This document shows, in pieces, positions 26,262 through 35,829 of a DNA stretch of 64,000 nucleotides; position 1 is the first letter of the stretch, and every line of letters begins with the position of its first letter. Where the stretch lies: the NCBI GenBank assembly GCA_017535315.1, contig JAFXUD010000076.1, forward strand, positions 1-64,000. Reading direction: 5' to 3'. Both the position numbers and the translations under genes were made by a program. This DNA is from Victivallales bacterium (GTDB lineage Bacteria; Verrucomicrobiota; Lentisphaeria; Oligosphaerales; Oligosphaeraceae). The notes under the pieces were generated by a model. That model was not told where the DNA came from. It worked only from the letters and a program-made list of their open reading frames with translations, and searched no databases.

Positions 26262-27242
26262 GTGTTCTTGCCAATAGTCATATTCACTGCAGCGTTGCTG
26301 TTTGCGGGATGCCAGTCGCAGACGACAGGCTCCCCGCAGACAACATCTGCCCAGGATGCAGGACAACGGCTGCCGCAGAAGCCCGTGGAGCGTCCTGCCT
26401 GGTTCAACGCCCCCCTGAAGGGCGGTTGCCAAGGGGCCGACGAAGCCATTGCCTACTTGAACAGCATCTTCAAGGGTACGGAAGAAGTCCAGGCAAAACA
26501 CTTTCTAAAGGCGCAGGCCATCGTCAACGCCATGCTGACAAAAGATAGCGACCACACGGCGATTCTCCAGGAAGACAGCATCATTTTAGGTCACACAGCC
26601 TTGATTGCCATGGCGCACGACACATTGCAGCAAGGCATCCAAAACCGCGACCAACTGGAGGAACTCCTGTTGGCGACCGCTCGTCTGCAAGCCGTCCGCC
26701 AGGACAATGCAACGCGCTTTGCCGACTGGCTGCCCCAACTTGAAGCCTGGGAACAAGGGAACGGTGACTGGTGCGGTCTGCGTCTATGCGCACAGTTTCG
26801 TGACAAAAAGCCCCTGGCCGTCCTTCCCGAATTCTGGATGGCACGGCAGGCCCCCCTCGATGCCAACCTGGCTCAGGAGTCCGTTGAGCAATGGCGTGCC
26901 GCCAAGCCCGCTCCTTTGAAATTGACAGAGTTGGGAAAGGTTTCCCAGAACAGCAATTCTCCCATCTGGTTAATGCAGACCATTGAACAACCCGAGGTGC
27001 AGGAAGGCAAAGACACGTATGCTGTCTTCAGTGCCTTCCGCGGCCGATGTGTTGCGTTCGTCAATGGCAGCCAGGCAGCCTATTTCGCTTCAGATGGGCC
27101 ACATTTTTTTACAGTCCCGCTGATTTTCAAAGACAAGCAGTGCAACCTTGTCGTCTTTGCGGAAAAGGAAGCTTCCATTCAGTATGTCCCTTTGCCTGTC
27201 TGGCTGGTCCTTGGGGAACAAGTTTCCCCAAGCCGTCCATAG
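26262..27242 (+). CDS. hypothetical lipoprotein
   Basis: This protein of about 326 residues has a lipobox ALLFAGC shortly after a hydrophobic stretch, so it should be lipidated and exported. No known domain is recognised. The middle contains helical, Gln- and Leu-rich sequence (TLQQGIQNRDQLEELLLATA) and the C-terminus is beta-rich with FVNGSQAAYFASDG. The start is uncertain. GTG at 26262 has AAAGGAG eight bases upstream; TTG at 26238, in frame, would add MILKRSFY and give a better positively charged signal-peptide start, but its codon sits inside a palindrome with no ribosome site. Its stop is 59 bases before mgtE. Confidence 0.65.
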   Translation: MFLPIVIFTAALLFAGCQSQTTGSPQTTSAQDAGQRLPQKPVERPAWFNAPLKGGCQGADEAIAYLNSIFKGTEEVQAKHFLKAQAIVNAMLTKDSDHTAILQEDSIILGHTALIAMAHDTLQQGIQNRDQLEELLLATARLQAVRQDNATRFADWLPQLEAWEQGNGDWCGLRLCAQFRDKKPLAVLPEFWMARQAPLDANLAQESVEQWRAAKPAPLKLTELGKVSQNSNSPIWLMQTIEQPEVQEGKDTYAVFSAFRGRCVAFVNGSQAAYFASDGPHFFTVPLIFKDKQCNLVVFAEKEASIQYVPLPVWLVLGEQVSPSRP

Positions 27243-27301
27243 AGCGCAGCATCCATAGTTTGCTGCGTTCTAAATCAAAAATCAGATATGGAATTGCAGC
27301 A

Positions 27302-28705
27302 ATGGATAATACAATTGAAAACACCGATGTCGGCCTCTCCGAAGAGCTCACAAGCAAACTGCTCACCCTCTCCGAACAGAACAATCTAAAGGAGATACGG
27401 GAGATTCTCGCTGACATCCCACCTGCCGATGCGGCAAAGGCGATGGAACTGTTTGCCCCTGACAGGCAGTTGGCACTCTTCCGCTCCCTCTCCAAGGATA
27501 CCGCCGCCGAAATCTTCACCTACGTCGATAGCGATCTGCGCGTACACATTGTGGAAAGTGTCGCGCAACCTGAGGTCAACGAGAAAATCAAGCAGGACTT
27601 CCAGGAGCTCTTTGACACCATGCCCGTCGATGACGCCGCCGACCTGCTGGACGAACTCCCCGCCAACCTAGTGGAAGCCCTCCTGAAAAACTCAACACCA
27701 GACAAGCGCAAGCAGCTCAACGACATCCTCAACTACCCGCCCAATAGCGCAGGCAGCCTGATGACCCTTGAGTACATCATGCTTTCTGAAACCATGACCG
27801 TCGAGGAGGCCCTGAAACATGTGCGGAGCAACGGACGCACCAAGGAGACCATCTACAACTGCTATGCCGTCAGCAAGGGGCGCAAGCTGGCGGGTGCTGT
27901 CTCCCTCCGCGAAATTGTGCTCAGCAAGGAGGGCACCCTCATTCGCGACATCATGGCCACTCCTGTCATTTACGCCCATACGATGGACGACCAGGAGAAG
28001 ATTGCTGAGCAGTTCAAGGAATATGACCTGCTGGCCATGCCCGTCGTCGATATGGAAAACAGGCTCGTCGGTATCATCACCATCGACGACGTGGTTGACG
28101 TCATCGAAGCTGAAAACACGGAAGACTTCGAAAAGATGGCCGCCCTCCGCCCATCCGACGACGAATACCTGAAGACCAGTGTGCTGACGCTGGCACGCAA
28201 CCGCATCGTCTGGCTGATGGTTCTGATGATATCCGCCACCTTCACGGGGGCCATCATCTCCCACTTCCAGAAGATTCTGCAGGAACAGGTGATACTGGCC
28301 AGCTTCATCCCGATGCTGATGGACACGGGGGGCAACTGCGGGGCACAGGTCTCCACACTGGTCATCCGTGGTATGGCGGTTGGGGACATCGAACTGGTCG
28401 ATTGGTTCAAAATCGTCTGGAAGGAGATACGGGTTGGCCTGACGGTCGGTGCGGCCCTCTGTTTGGCAAACACCGTGCGAATGCTGATTTTCGCACGTGG
28501 GGTCAGTCCAAGCATCATTATCGTCGTCAATGTAGCGCTTTTCATCACGGTGACCTTCGCAAAGATGATCGGCTGCCTGCTTCCGATGACGGCCAAACGG
28601 CTGAAGCTGGACCCCGCGCTTATGGCCAGTCCGATGATTTCCACCATCGTCGATGCCTTCGCCCTCGTCACCTATTTCATGGTCGCACACCAACTGATTA
28701 AATAA
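27302..28705 (+). CDS. mgtE: magnesium transporter MgtE
   Basis: This 467-residue channel has the standard architecture: a cytoplasmic N-domain of superhelical repeats (about 20-130, with DIPPADAAKAMELF), a pair of CBS domains (about 135-260, ending VGIITIDDVVDVIE) that sense Mg2+, and five transmembrane helices (about 285-467) with the pore motif MLMDTGGNCGAQVSTLVIRG. The ATG at 27302 gives a normal length; the frame is open further upstream into the previous gene but is not used. Only 59 bases separate it from the lipoprotein gene, so there is no room for an M-box riboswitch and regulation is probably by the protein itself. Confidence 0.93.
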   Translation: MDNTIENTDVGLSEELTSKLLTLSEQNNLKEIREILADIPPADAAKAMELFAPDRQLALFRSLSKDTAAEIFTYVDSDLRVHIVESVAQPEVNEKIKQDFQELFDTMPVDDAADLLDELPANLVEALLKNSTPDKRKQLNDILNYPPNSAGSLMTLEYIMLSETMTVEEALKHVRSNGRTKETIYNCYAVSKGRKLAGAVSLREIVLSKEGTLIRDIMATPVIYAHTMDDQEKIAEQFKEYDLLAMPVVDMENRLVGIITIDDVVDVIEAENTEDFEKMAALRPSDDEYLKTSVLTLARNRIVWLMVLMISATFTGAIISHFQKILQEQVILASFIPMLMDTGGNCGAQVSTLVIRGMAVGDIELVDWFKIVWKEIRVGLTVGAALCLANTVRMLIFARGVSPSIIIVVNVALFITVTFAKMIGCLLPMTAKRLKLDPALMASPMISTIVDAFALVTYFMVAHQLIK

Positions 28706-28746
28706 AGAGGTAATTGCAAAACCTTTTTTTCAACTATTAGAAGCTG

Positions 28747-30660
28747 ATGTCAACTCAACCTCCCGCAAACAAATCCTACAAGATGTTGATTATCCTCAAC
28801 ATACTGCTTGTAGTTTCCGTCTGTGTAATCGTTTATTGCGCCATCAACATCAACAATGTATTGCTCAACCAAAGCATCAACTACCGTTCGCATCTTCAGT
28901 ATCACATTGCCAACGACTATTTCCGCTATGGCTCGGATATGCTGACAGATGCCGTTAGACGCTATGCTTTCTCCCAAGACATCAAATACATGGATGCCTA
29001 TTTTGAGGAATTCTTTAAACTACGCCATCGCGAAAAGGCTCTGGAGAGGACTCAAGACCTGGAAATTGACCAGGAACTCAAGAATTACATTTCTCGTGCG
29101 ATGAGGTTCTCAAAAAATCTGATGCAAACCGAATATCATGCAATGCATCTCGTCAACGAGGGCAGTGGCTCGCCGTATGTATATGAAGAGGTCAACCACT
29201 ACCGCCTGACGCCCCAGGAGCAAAACGCCACCCATGAGGAACGCTGCAGAATGGCACAGAATCTCCTCTGGTCAGAGCAATACATCCACGCCAAAAAGGA
29301 GATTTACAGTTCCCTGTCAGGTGGACTTGAAAGAGCCAGTGTCCTTGTTATGAAAAGGCATCGTGCTTTACGCACAAAACTGAACTACCTGCTGATAGCT
29401 GAAGGCCTTAGCCTAGCAATCCTGGTCATAGCCATATTTGGCTTTATCCTCCGTCGTCGTAGCGAGAATACGCGCCTGATAGCATGGCAGGCCAACGAGA
29501 CCATGAACATGAACAAGCAGCTTCAGGCGGAGCGCGACAAGGCGATTGCCGCCGAGAATGCAAAGAGCTTCTTCTTCTCGACCGTCAGCCATGATATCCG
29601 CACACCGCTGAATGCCATCATCGGTTTTTCCGAAATGCTGCAAATGGGCATAGACAATCCAGAAGAGAAGAAAAAAGCACTGGATTCCATCGTCATAAGC
29701 GGCCACACACTGCTGGAGCTGGTCAATGACGTGCTGGACCTCTCGAAACTGGAGGCGGGCAAGATGGAATTTCACCCTGAACCCACCAATATCGCAAAAC
29801 TGGTCAAAGGCGTGACAACTTCCTTTGAGATTGCCACCATGAGAAACAGCGTGCTGCTTCGCGTAGAGGTGGAGGAGATGCCCTATCTGAAACTGGATCC
29901 CCAGCGCATCCGCCAGATTCTCTTCAACCTCATCGGCAATGCGGTGAAATTCACCAAGAAGGGCTCCATTATCGTGCGGGCCTCTTACAAGAACGAGGAG
30001 TTCTCCATGTCTGTCACCGACACAGGCTGTGGAATCGCCGATGAAGACAAGAAAAAACTGATGTCACCCTATGTCCAGCTAAGGGGACGCGGCAACAACG
30101 ACGGAACAGGACTGGGCCTTGCCATCTGCAAGCAACTGGCCAACCAGATGAAAGGCACTTTGGAGGTCGATTCCGTACTGGGACAAGGCTCCACGTTTAC
30201 ACTCCGTGTGCCAAAGGTCATTGCGTTTTCACAAAAGGATGCAAAGGCTTATTTCGAGACTTGCTCCAAGCACAAGGAAACATCGCCTGAATTGGATACC
30301 TCCATTCAGGAGAAGCAGATTCTTATCGTGGACGATTCACCGTTGAATCTGGCGGTCCTGAAGGCGATGCTGGGGCGATTGAACATCCAAAACATCGTGA
30401 CGGCCTCCAATGGCAAGGAGGCCTTGGAGAAACTGCTTGAGAATAGGAATGTGGAAATTGTCCTCACAGACATGTTCATGCCCGTCATGGATGGCGAGGA
30501 GCTGGTCCGTGAAATCCGCAAGATTCCAGAACTTGAGAAACTACCTGTCTATGCCATCACCGCTGACGTGGAAATGCAGAATACCTATATGAAGAAAGGA
30601 TTCGACAACGTTCTTCTCAAACCGATAACACTGGAAAAACTGAAGGTTTTCCTTGCCTGA
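28747..30660 (+). CDS. hybrid sensor histidine kinase with receiver
   Basis: This 637-residue inner-membrane kinase has transmembrane helices at about 14-34 and 217-238, enclosing a helical sensor of about 180 residues. A short coiled coil precedes the HisKA box [15 protein letters not shown] with phosphoacceptor His282, and a HATPase domain with N box [12 protein letters not shown]1 [10 protein letters not shown] and G2 [12 protein letters not shown]. The C-terminal receiver (about 518-637) starts [11 protein letters not shown], with phosphoacceptor Asp575 in [11 protein letters not shown] and Lys in LLKPIT. There is no output domain and no adjacent response regulator, so phosphate must pass on to a partner elsewhere. 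Its neighbours are mgtE and a DMT transporter. The signal is unknown. Confidence 0.92.
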   Translation: MSTQPPANKSYKMLIILNILLVVSVCVIVYCAININNVLLNQSINYRSHLQYHIANDYFRYGSDMLTDAVRRYAFSQDIKYMDAYFEEFFKLRHREKALERTQDLEIDQELKNYISRAMRFSKNLMQTEYHAMHLVNEGSGSPYVYEEVNHYRLTPQEQNATHEERCRMAQNLLWSEQYIHAKKEIYSSLSGGLERASVLVMKRHRALRTKLNYLLIAEGLSLAILVIAIFGFILRRRSENTRLIAWQANETMNMNKQLQAERDKAIAAENAKSFFFSTVSHDIRTPLNAIIGFSEMLQMGIDNPEEKKKALDSIVISGHTLLELVNDVLDLSKLEAGKMEFHPEPTNIAKLVKGVTTSFEIATMRNSVLLRVEVEEMPYLKLDPQRIRQILFNLIGNAVKFTKKGSIIVRASYKNEEFSMSVTDTGCGIADEDKKKLMSPYVQLRGRGNNDGTGLGLAICKQLANQMKGTLEVDSVLGQGSTFTLRVPKVIAFSQKDAKAYFETCSKHKETSPELDTSIQEKQILIVDDSPLNLAVLKAMLGRLNIQNIVTASNGKEALEKLLENRNVEIVLTDMFMPVMDGEELVREIRKIPELEKLPVYAITADVEMQNTYMKKGFDNVLLKPITLEKLKVFLA

Positions 30661-30704
30661 TTCAGTGCTCCATTTCCCTGCTTTTTTGAAACAATCATTT
30701 AGTC

Positions 30705-31616
30705 ATGATGCTTGGAATACTACTTGGCTTCACCACTGCCATCTTAAACTCGATAGGCTATCTTGTCAGTGCACGATACCTGCTGCACCACAAGTCACCT
30801 CTGCAGTTGTTGATTCAGGCGCAAGTATTCATGATGCTCCTAGCCTTCCCCTTTCTGCTCTGGCTGTTTCCTTTCAGGCAAATCGAAAGACCGTTGGAGT
30901 ACGCTGGACTGCTGGCATTCTGGGTGACCGTGTTTCTTCTGGGGCAAGGTTGTTTCTTCGCAGCGCAGCGTTTTTTCGAGGCAAGCCGCCTCTCCTCACT
31001 ATTGGGTCTGAAAATCATCGTTCTTGCAGTCGTGTTTGTGGTTGGCGGACACGGAACACTGAATTTCTGGCAGGTTCTGGCTGTCCTGCTGGCCGCAATA
31101 GCAGGTATGACCTTCAACTGGAGCGGCGCAGCCCGTTCAAGCCTTGCTGGGTGGTTGCTGCTTTTCACCACGCTTGTCTGCTACTCTTTCGCGGATATAA
31201 GCGAAACGGGTCTGATAATGCGCGTGCACAACAGTGGTTACAGCCTGCTTCGCAGCTCCTTTGCCACGACGGCGATGGCCTATACAGCACTTGGTGTCGT
31301 CTCACTCCCTTTCATCTATCGCTTCATGCCAACCTGGGACCAGGCATGCAAGGTCTTTCCGTATTCGCTTATCTGGATTACATCCCAAGTCGCTCTTTTT
31401 GCCTGCTTCGCCCTGCTCAAGCCCGTTTTCGGTAACGTGATATTGGCAACCCGCGGTATCTTCTCCGTAGCATTCGGAGCAATGCTTCCATTATTCGGTC
31501 TGACGGCTCTGGATTCCAAAATCAGCAAACAAAAGTGGATTCAGCGTGGAGTCGCCGCCTTGCTGATGACCATAGCCATAGCACTCTATTCATTCGGGAA
31601 ATCTCTTCAACAATAA
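30705..31616 (+). CDS. DMT-superfamily transporter (EamA-like)
   Basis: This 303-residue integral membrane protein has about ten hydrophobic helices in two repeated halves, as in the drug/metabolite transporter superfamily. The N-terminal helix MLGILLGFTTAILNSIGYLVSARYL and the inner-loop LEYAGLLAFWVTVFLLGQGCFF fit this fold. The substrate cannot be predicted. It begins 44 bases after the histidine kinase and ends 19 bases before the esterase, so it may export or import a small metabolite in the same unit as the esterase. Confidence 0.8.
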   Translation: MMLGILLGFTTAILNSIGYLVSARYLLHHKSPLQLLIQAQVFMMLLAFPFLLWLFPFRQIERPLEYAGLLAFWVTVFLLGQGCFFAAQRFFEASRLSSLLGLKIIVLAVVFVVGGHGTLNFWQVLAVLLAAIAGMTFNWSGAARSSLAGWLLLFTTLVCYSFADISETGLIMRVHNSGYSLLRSSFATTAMAYTALGVVSLPFIYRFMPTWDQACKVFPYSLIWITSQVALFACFALLKPVFGNVILATRGIFSVAFGAMLPLFGLTALDSKISKQKWIQRGVAALLMTIAIALYSFGKSLQQ

Positions 31617-31635
31617 TAACCCAAAGGAATTCGCC

Positions 31636-33012
31636 ATGTTCAAAAAGAGTTTGTTTTTGCTTTTGATTTTAATGGAGGTCATGATGGAAATTGAAGCAGC
31701 AGAAGCCCTGAACTATTCCATGGATGTGAAACTGACACCTGAAAACGCCATTCTGAAGTCTGGAGAAACCTTTAAGGCTTCCATACTTCTGAAGAAGGAC
31801 GGACAACCCATTTCAGGCCAGAAAATGGTGATTACCACTAAATGGGAGGCAACTGTGCTGAAAAAAGAAACGTTACTTACGGATGGCAAACCCGTGGAAA
31901 TCACCTATACCAGCGACAAACCAGGCTGGTTCTACTGCTGCGCCTATCTATTGGACGCAAACGACAAGGTCATCCAGAACCCTGGGACAGGATGCCGTCA
32001 GTTGAAAAAGAAACACCTCGCCACCGAATTCGGCGCCATCTTCTCGCCTGAGAAAATCATCGCGGTCTCCAATGAGCCTGACGACTTCGACGCCTTCTGG
32101 GCTGCGGAACGCGCAAAGCTCAACCAGTGCAAGATGAAGGCAAAACTGGTTCCCCTGCCTGTCGATCCCGAGTATAAAGGCATCGACTGCTTTGCGATCG
32201 AGGTGACCTGCCTGGGACGCGCCCCTGTTACGGGCTATTTGGCTATTCCCCAAAATGCCAAGCCAAAGTCGCTTCCTGCAGTGGTCGATTACGAAAGCAT
32301 GGTGTGGCAGGATGCCCCCAAATACATCGCTTGCAGGACTGCCGTCAATGCAAAGGCCATTGCGCTCTCCGTCAGTTGGCACGGCATGGAGACGGGACAC
32401 CCTGCCGACTGGTATGTCCAGGAAGGCAAAAAATTCTATCTGGAAGGTGGCCGCTACAATGCCGAAGACCCCCTCAAATGGGTACAGCACGATATGTTCT
32501 ACCGCGTCTTGCGTGCCTTAGACTACGTCAAGACCCGTCCTGAATGGAACGGCAAGGACCTCGTGACGCGTGGCGGAAGCCTTGGAGGCATCGAAAACCT
32601 CTGCGCCGCCGCTCTGGACAAGGACATCACTATCGCCTTTATCAGTGTGCCCTCCGCCTGCGACTACAATGCGCAGGCATCTGGTCGGAAGCCGCAAGGC
32701 GTATTCCGCGCGCCTGAAAACGCCAAGAAGCTTCTTGAAAACCCCGCCCTCGCAAAGTCCATGGCCTATCACGACGGCATCAACTTCGCGAGACGGATTA
32801 CCTGTGAAACATACGTATGCACAGGCTTTTCCGATGAATCCTGCTACCCGAGCAATGTCTATTCGATGTTCAACGCCATTCCCGCCACCACGAAGAAGTT
32901 CATGAGCACCAACCCCTTTACTGGGCACTTTGGCACAACGCGAAACACCGCAGGCGAGAAGCGAATCTCCGAGGGCCTCAACACCGTCACCGTCCTGCAG
33001 GATCCGCTGTAA
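31636..33012 (+). CDS. acetylxylan esterase-like hydrolase (CE7)
   Basis: This 458-residue secreted alpha/beta hydrolase has a signal peptide of about 22 residues, an immunoglobulin-like N-terminal domain (about 25-125) and a CE7/AXE1-type catalytic domain. The nucleophile is Ser315 in TRGGSLGGIENL, with the acid and base expected in CTGFSDESCYPSN and NPFTGHFGTT. The SVSWHGME block before it resembles the oxyanion part of the family. CE7 enzymes remove acetyl groups from xylo-oligosaccharides and cephalosporins. AAAGGAATT lies shortly before the ATG. It closes the plus-strand run of carbohydrate genes. Confidence 0.82.
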   Translation: MFKKSLFLLLILMEVMMEIEAAEALNYSMDVKLTPENAILKSGETFKASILLKKDGQPISGQKMVITTKWEATVLKKETLLTDGKPVEITYTSDKPGWFYCCAYLLDANDKVIQNPGTGCRQLKKKHLATEFGAIFSPEKIIAVSNEPDDFDAFWAAERAKLNQCKMKAKLVPLPVDPEYKGIDCFAIEVTCLGRAPVTGYLAIPQNAKPKSLPAVVDYESMVWQDAPKYIACRTAVNAKAIALSVSWHGMETGHPADWYVQEGKKFYLEGGRYNAEDPLKWVQHDMFYRVLRALDYVKTRPEWNGKDLVTRGGSLGGIENLCAAALDKDITIAFISVPSACDYNAQASGRKPQGVFRAPENAKKLLENPALAKSMAYHDGINFARRITCETYVCTGFSDESCYPSNVYSMFNAIPATTKKFMSTNPFTGHFGTTRNTAGEKRISEGLNTVTVLQDPL

Positions 33013-33041
33013 AAAAAATGGGGGAGCGCTTGCGCTCCCCA
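33011..33041 (-). terminator. terminator for minus-strand transcription
   Basis: GGGGAGCGC pairs with GCGCTCCCC across two bases. On the minus strand the hairpin is followed by CA and eight T residues. That A8/T8 run includes the stop codon of the convergent esterase gene. It would stop transcripts from the minus-strand genes beginning at 33187. Confidence 0.75.
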
Positions 33042-33056
33042 GAGAGGCCTGTTGTG

Positions 33057-33180
33057 CCCCGTGCTTTAGCGCGGGGCTGTCCAAAGGACGGGGGCTATAC
33101 GCCCCCCGCGCCCCCGCTTTGCGGTGCGCATAGGACAGAGGGGCATGGCACTAGCCCCTAATCCCTAGCCCCCTACAAGC
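33057..33180. repeat. REP-like hairpin and CCCTAG/CTAATCCC array
   Basis: CCCCGTGC-TTTA-GCGCGGGG is a hairpin of the CCC-loop-GGG family, followed by G/C-rich sequence and then a short array of 7-8-base units (CTAGCCCCTAATCCCTAGCC). No reading frame is convincing. The similar array at 59965-60049 makes this a dispersed type. Confidence 0.7.
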
Positions 33181-33186
33181 CACTAT

Positions 33187-34191
33187 TTAGTGCGGGGTGG
33201 CGATTAGCTGTTCCAGGTAGTCGTCCATTCGATTGAGATTTCGGAATGGGTAGTCCTTCGGGCAGCGGGAGATTTCATAGGAAAGCCCATCAAAAAGGCC
33301 CTTGAACTGTTCCTGCTTCAAGCCCGTGACCTCCAGCATCTTGGTATTGTCATACGCGCGGTTGAAAAGCCGCGCATATTCGAGTTGCCAACGCTTTGGC
33401 AGGCCAAGATTCGGGTCTAGAATGCGCAGGTATTCTTCCTTATCGACCCAGATGGCATGCAGATTGCAGATCTCCTTGTAGTAGTCCGCCACTTCGCTCC
33501 ATGGATGCCACTCTGCGGAGGTAACATTGAAGTCCTCGCCCAAAGCCCGTTCGTTGAAGAGAATATTCGCCAGCATGGAGGCGACATCGCCACCCCATGT
33601 CATGCTGGATGGGATGTTGTACGCCTGAACTGGCAAAACGACTGTCTTGCCGCGGAAAGCGCGCCCCACCGTATCTGCCGCTTCCAGGGTCACCAGTTGA
33701 TAACGCATGAAGGAGAATGTGGTTGAGGGACGCACGATTGTCCAACTCTTTTGTGGCAATCCGCGCAGCATCTCTTCGCCGCGTGCCTTGTACATGCAGT
33801 AGTCGTCGGAGGCCAGCAACGCCTCGTCCTTCGAGACATCCAGCAGACGTGGCGAACTTTCCTTGACGGGGCATTCCTCATTCGCGAATACCCTGCAACT
33901 GGAGAGGTAGATGTAGTGTCCCGTGCAGGAGGCCAGCAGCGGCAGTTCCGTCGCTATTTCGGCAGTGCGGTAGGTCATGAAATCCACGATGCCGTCATAG
34001 TTCTTCGCCAGGAAGGCGTCATGCACCTGCTTGTCCTTGAAGTTTGCCTTGTAATAGGTGACATTGGGGTAGTTCTGGCGAGGGTCGTCCAGCGCGAGGG
34101 CATCAATCTCATAACCAAGTTCTGAAAGCTTCGGGACAAGATACTGTCCCATCGCACCTGTCGCACCTATCACTAAAACACGTTTTGACAT
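33187..34191 (-). CDS. NAD-dependent epimerase/dehydratase (extended SDR)
   Basis: This 334-residue extended short-chain dehydrogenase has a Rossmann motif GATGAMGQYLVPKL at 9-22 and an ordered nucleotide-binding half. The sequence YIYLSSCRVF replaces the usual strand before the catalytic region, and YCMYKARGEEML carries the YxxxK pair. It probably acts on a nucleotide sugar or an NDP-linked intermediate. GGAGG lies just upstream of its ATG. The next minus-strand gene upstream is a ceramidase-like protein, about 60 bases away. Substrate unknown. Confidence 0.8.
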   Translation of the reverse strand: MSKRVLVIGATGAMGQYLVPKLSELGYEIDALALDDPRQNYPNVTYYKANFKDKQVHDAFLAKNYDGIVDFMTYRTAEIATELPLLASCTGHYIYLSSCRVFANEECPVKESSPRLLDVSKDEALLASDDYCMYKARGEEMLRGLPQKSWTIVRPSTTFSFMRYQLVTLEAADTVGRAFRGKTVVLPVQAYNIPSSMTWGGDVASMLANILFNERALGEDFNVTSAEWHPWSEVADYYKEICNLHAIWVDKEEYLRILDPNLGLPKRWQLEYARLFNRAYDNTKMLEVTGLKQEQFKGLFDGLSYEISRCPKDYPFRNLNRMDDYLEQLIATPH

Positions 34192-34206
34192 ACTACCTCC
34201 TTTTTC

Positions 34207-34251
34207 CCCCGCGCTACAGCACGGGGCACAGGTTCCACTAATCCCTAACCA
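34207..34251. repeat. REP-like hairpin and CTAATCCC repeats
   Basis: CCCCGCGC-TACA-GCACGGGG is a near-perfect hairpin related to the one at 33057, followed by CTAATCCCTAACCACTAATCC. It lies in the short spacer before the epimerase gene. Confidence 0.6.
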
Positions 34252-35802
34252 CTAATCCGCCAGTTCGTTGAGCTTCTTAAGAGTAGCCTCGACGAGTTCC
34301 TGACCACCTTTGGGCGAGCAGAGGTTGCAGAATCGGCTGGCGCTGTAGCCGCGGTTGTTGAAGCCCCGCCGTGTGGGCAGGTAGGTGCCGCCCTCAGCGC
34401 CTGGAATGCCCGTCAGTTGGATGATGAAGGTCTGCGTGAAGGGACTGCGGGCCTGGATGCGGTGCATGTAGTCCATATAAAGCTCGAAGCGGTTGGTTGC
34501 GAAGGCAACGTCGCCGAGGCGGATGACGTGCATCTCCATCGTGATCTTCTTGTCCTTCTTCTGGTCTTCGTATTTTTTGATCAGACCGAGGTAGCGGCCT
34601 CTGCCCGCGATAAGCGTCGTGTTCTTGCGCAAGGTGGCGACGGGGTCGCCGTCTTCGGGGGCAAACTTCTCGTCCTTCAGGGCTTCGAGCCCCTGCTTCG
34701 CCTCTTCGTATTCGGCGTCGGTGATGATGCGCCTGGAGAGGCGCACATCGCTGACATCGTGCTTGACGACGGCGGATTTGATGATGTCTTTCTTCGCCCA
34801 GGCGAGGACTTCGTCAAAGGCGCACACGATGCGCTCGGCGATGTCCTTGCGCTCGAACTCCTCGGTGTATTTCGGGTCGCGTCCGTACTTGAGGGCGAAG
34901 CGGCGTGCCTGTGCCTTCTTGTAGTGGAGGATGCGTGGCGAGAGGTCGCCTGCGGCGGCGCATTGTGGCAGGATGAAGATGTCGCCGTACTTCTTGGTAA
35001 GTAGCTGGCGCACGTCGTGCCAGAAGGAAGAGCTGATCTGGTAGATGCCCTCGGAGTTCTGCGAGGGGCAGGGGACGTTGATGATGGCGCCCGTCAGCTT
35101 GTTCTTGGAATCGAAGGTGTAGAGCAGGTTGACAAAGGACTCGGTGCCCGCCTCGTAGCCGCTGAACTTCGGGTCGTTGGTGTTGCCGTACATTCGCGCG
35201 TGGCCGTGGACGGCGGCCATGGAGTTGTGGATTTCACCAGGACGCTTGGAGGTGTCGTCGAAGTAGGTGACGCGCCTGCTGTGGCCAACGGTCGCATAGC
35301 CATAGCCGTAGGCGAAGCCGCCAGGTGCGCGTTTTTCGTAGGCCTCACAGACTGCGTCGGCAATCTGCTGCACCAGCCAGTCGCGGTACTTTTCGCTGTC
35401 AGCGATTTTTATGCTTGTGGGGATTTGGTTCGTGTCGAGGAAAGCAGCTTCAGAGGTCGCCTTTGTCTTTTTGTCTGAAGCGGGCTTGGTGGTCATCTTG
35501 TAGTGGCTGGGGCCTGCGTGGGTGTGGGTGGCGTTGAGGATAATCTTCACGACAGGCATCTCAGGGTGCTTTTTCGCCACGAGGCGGCGTACATCATCCA
35601 CAACAAAGTTGCGGATGACCACCAAGTCAAGCGTCACGAAGCAGACCATGTCGCTGCCGTCCTCGATGAATAGCGTGGTGGCATAGACGGGATCAAGCAC
35701 GCCTGTTGAAATGCGCATGTAGAACTGTCCTGGCAGGTTGATGGGTTCCGTTGTAGAGACATCTCTTTTTGCCCAGCCAATCTTCAAAACATTCTTTTTC
35801 AT
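34252..35802 (-). CDS. neutral/alkaline ceramidase-like protein
   Basis: This 516-residue protein has features of the neutral/alkaline ceramidase N-terminal family (PF04734): an opening KIGWAKRDVSTTEPINLPGQ, then CFVTLDLVV and the metal-binding-type NATHTHAGPSHY block. Bacterial relatives outside classical ceramidases are common in carbohydrate-degrading bacteria, and many have no demonstrated lipid substrate. No signal peptide is apparent. The ATG at 35802 is chosen; the TTG six bases upstream adds two residues. It lies between an SDR epimerase and the thioredoxin/CcdA membrane protein. The fold call is fairly sure, but activity on ceramide is not. Confidence 0.65.
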   Translation of the reverse strand: MKKNVLKIGWAKRDVSTTEPINLPGQFYMRISTGVLDPVYATTLFIEDGSDMVCFVTLDLVVIRNFVVDDVRRLVAKKHPEMPVVKIILNATHTHAGPSHYKMTTKPASDKKTKATSEAAFLDTNQIPTSIKIADSEKYRDWLVQQIADAVCEAYEKRAPGGFAYGYGYATVGHSRRVTYFDDTSKRPGEIHNSMAAVHGHARMYGNTNDPKFSGYEAGTESFVNLLYTFDSKNKLTGAIINVPCPSQNSEGIYQISSSFWHDVRQLLTKKYGDIFILPQCAAAGDLSPRILHYKKAQARRFALKYGRDPKYTEEFERKDIAERIVCAFDEVLAWAKKDIIKSAVVKHDVSDVRLSRRIITDAEYEEAKQGLEALKDEKFAPEDGDPVATLRKNTTLIAGRGRYLGLIKKYEDQKKDKKITMEMHVIRLGDVAFATNRFELYMDYMHRIQARSPFTQTFIIQLTGIPGAEGGTYLPTRRGFNNRGYSASRFCNLCSPKGGQELVEATLKKLNELAD

Positions 35803-35829
35803 TGTCAATCTCTCGGTTTGGGGTTGAAA

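Noticed and set aside
27243-27301. possible magnesium riboswitch before mgtE
   Set aside because: Only 59 bases separate the genes, too few for an M-box.
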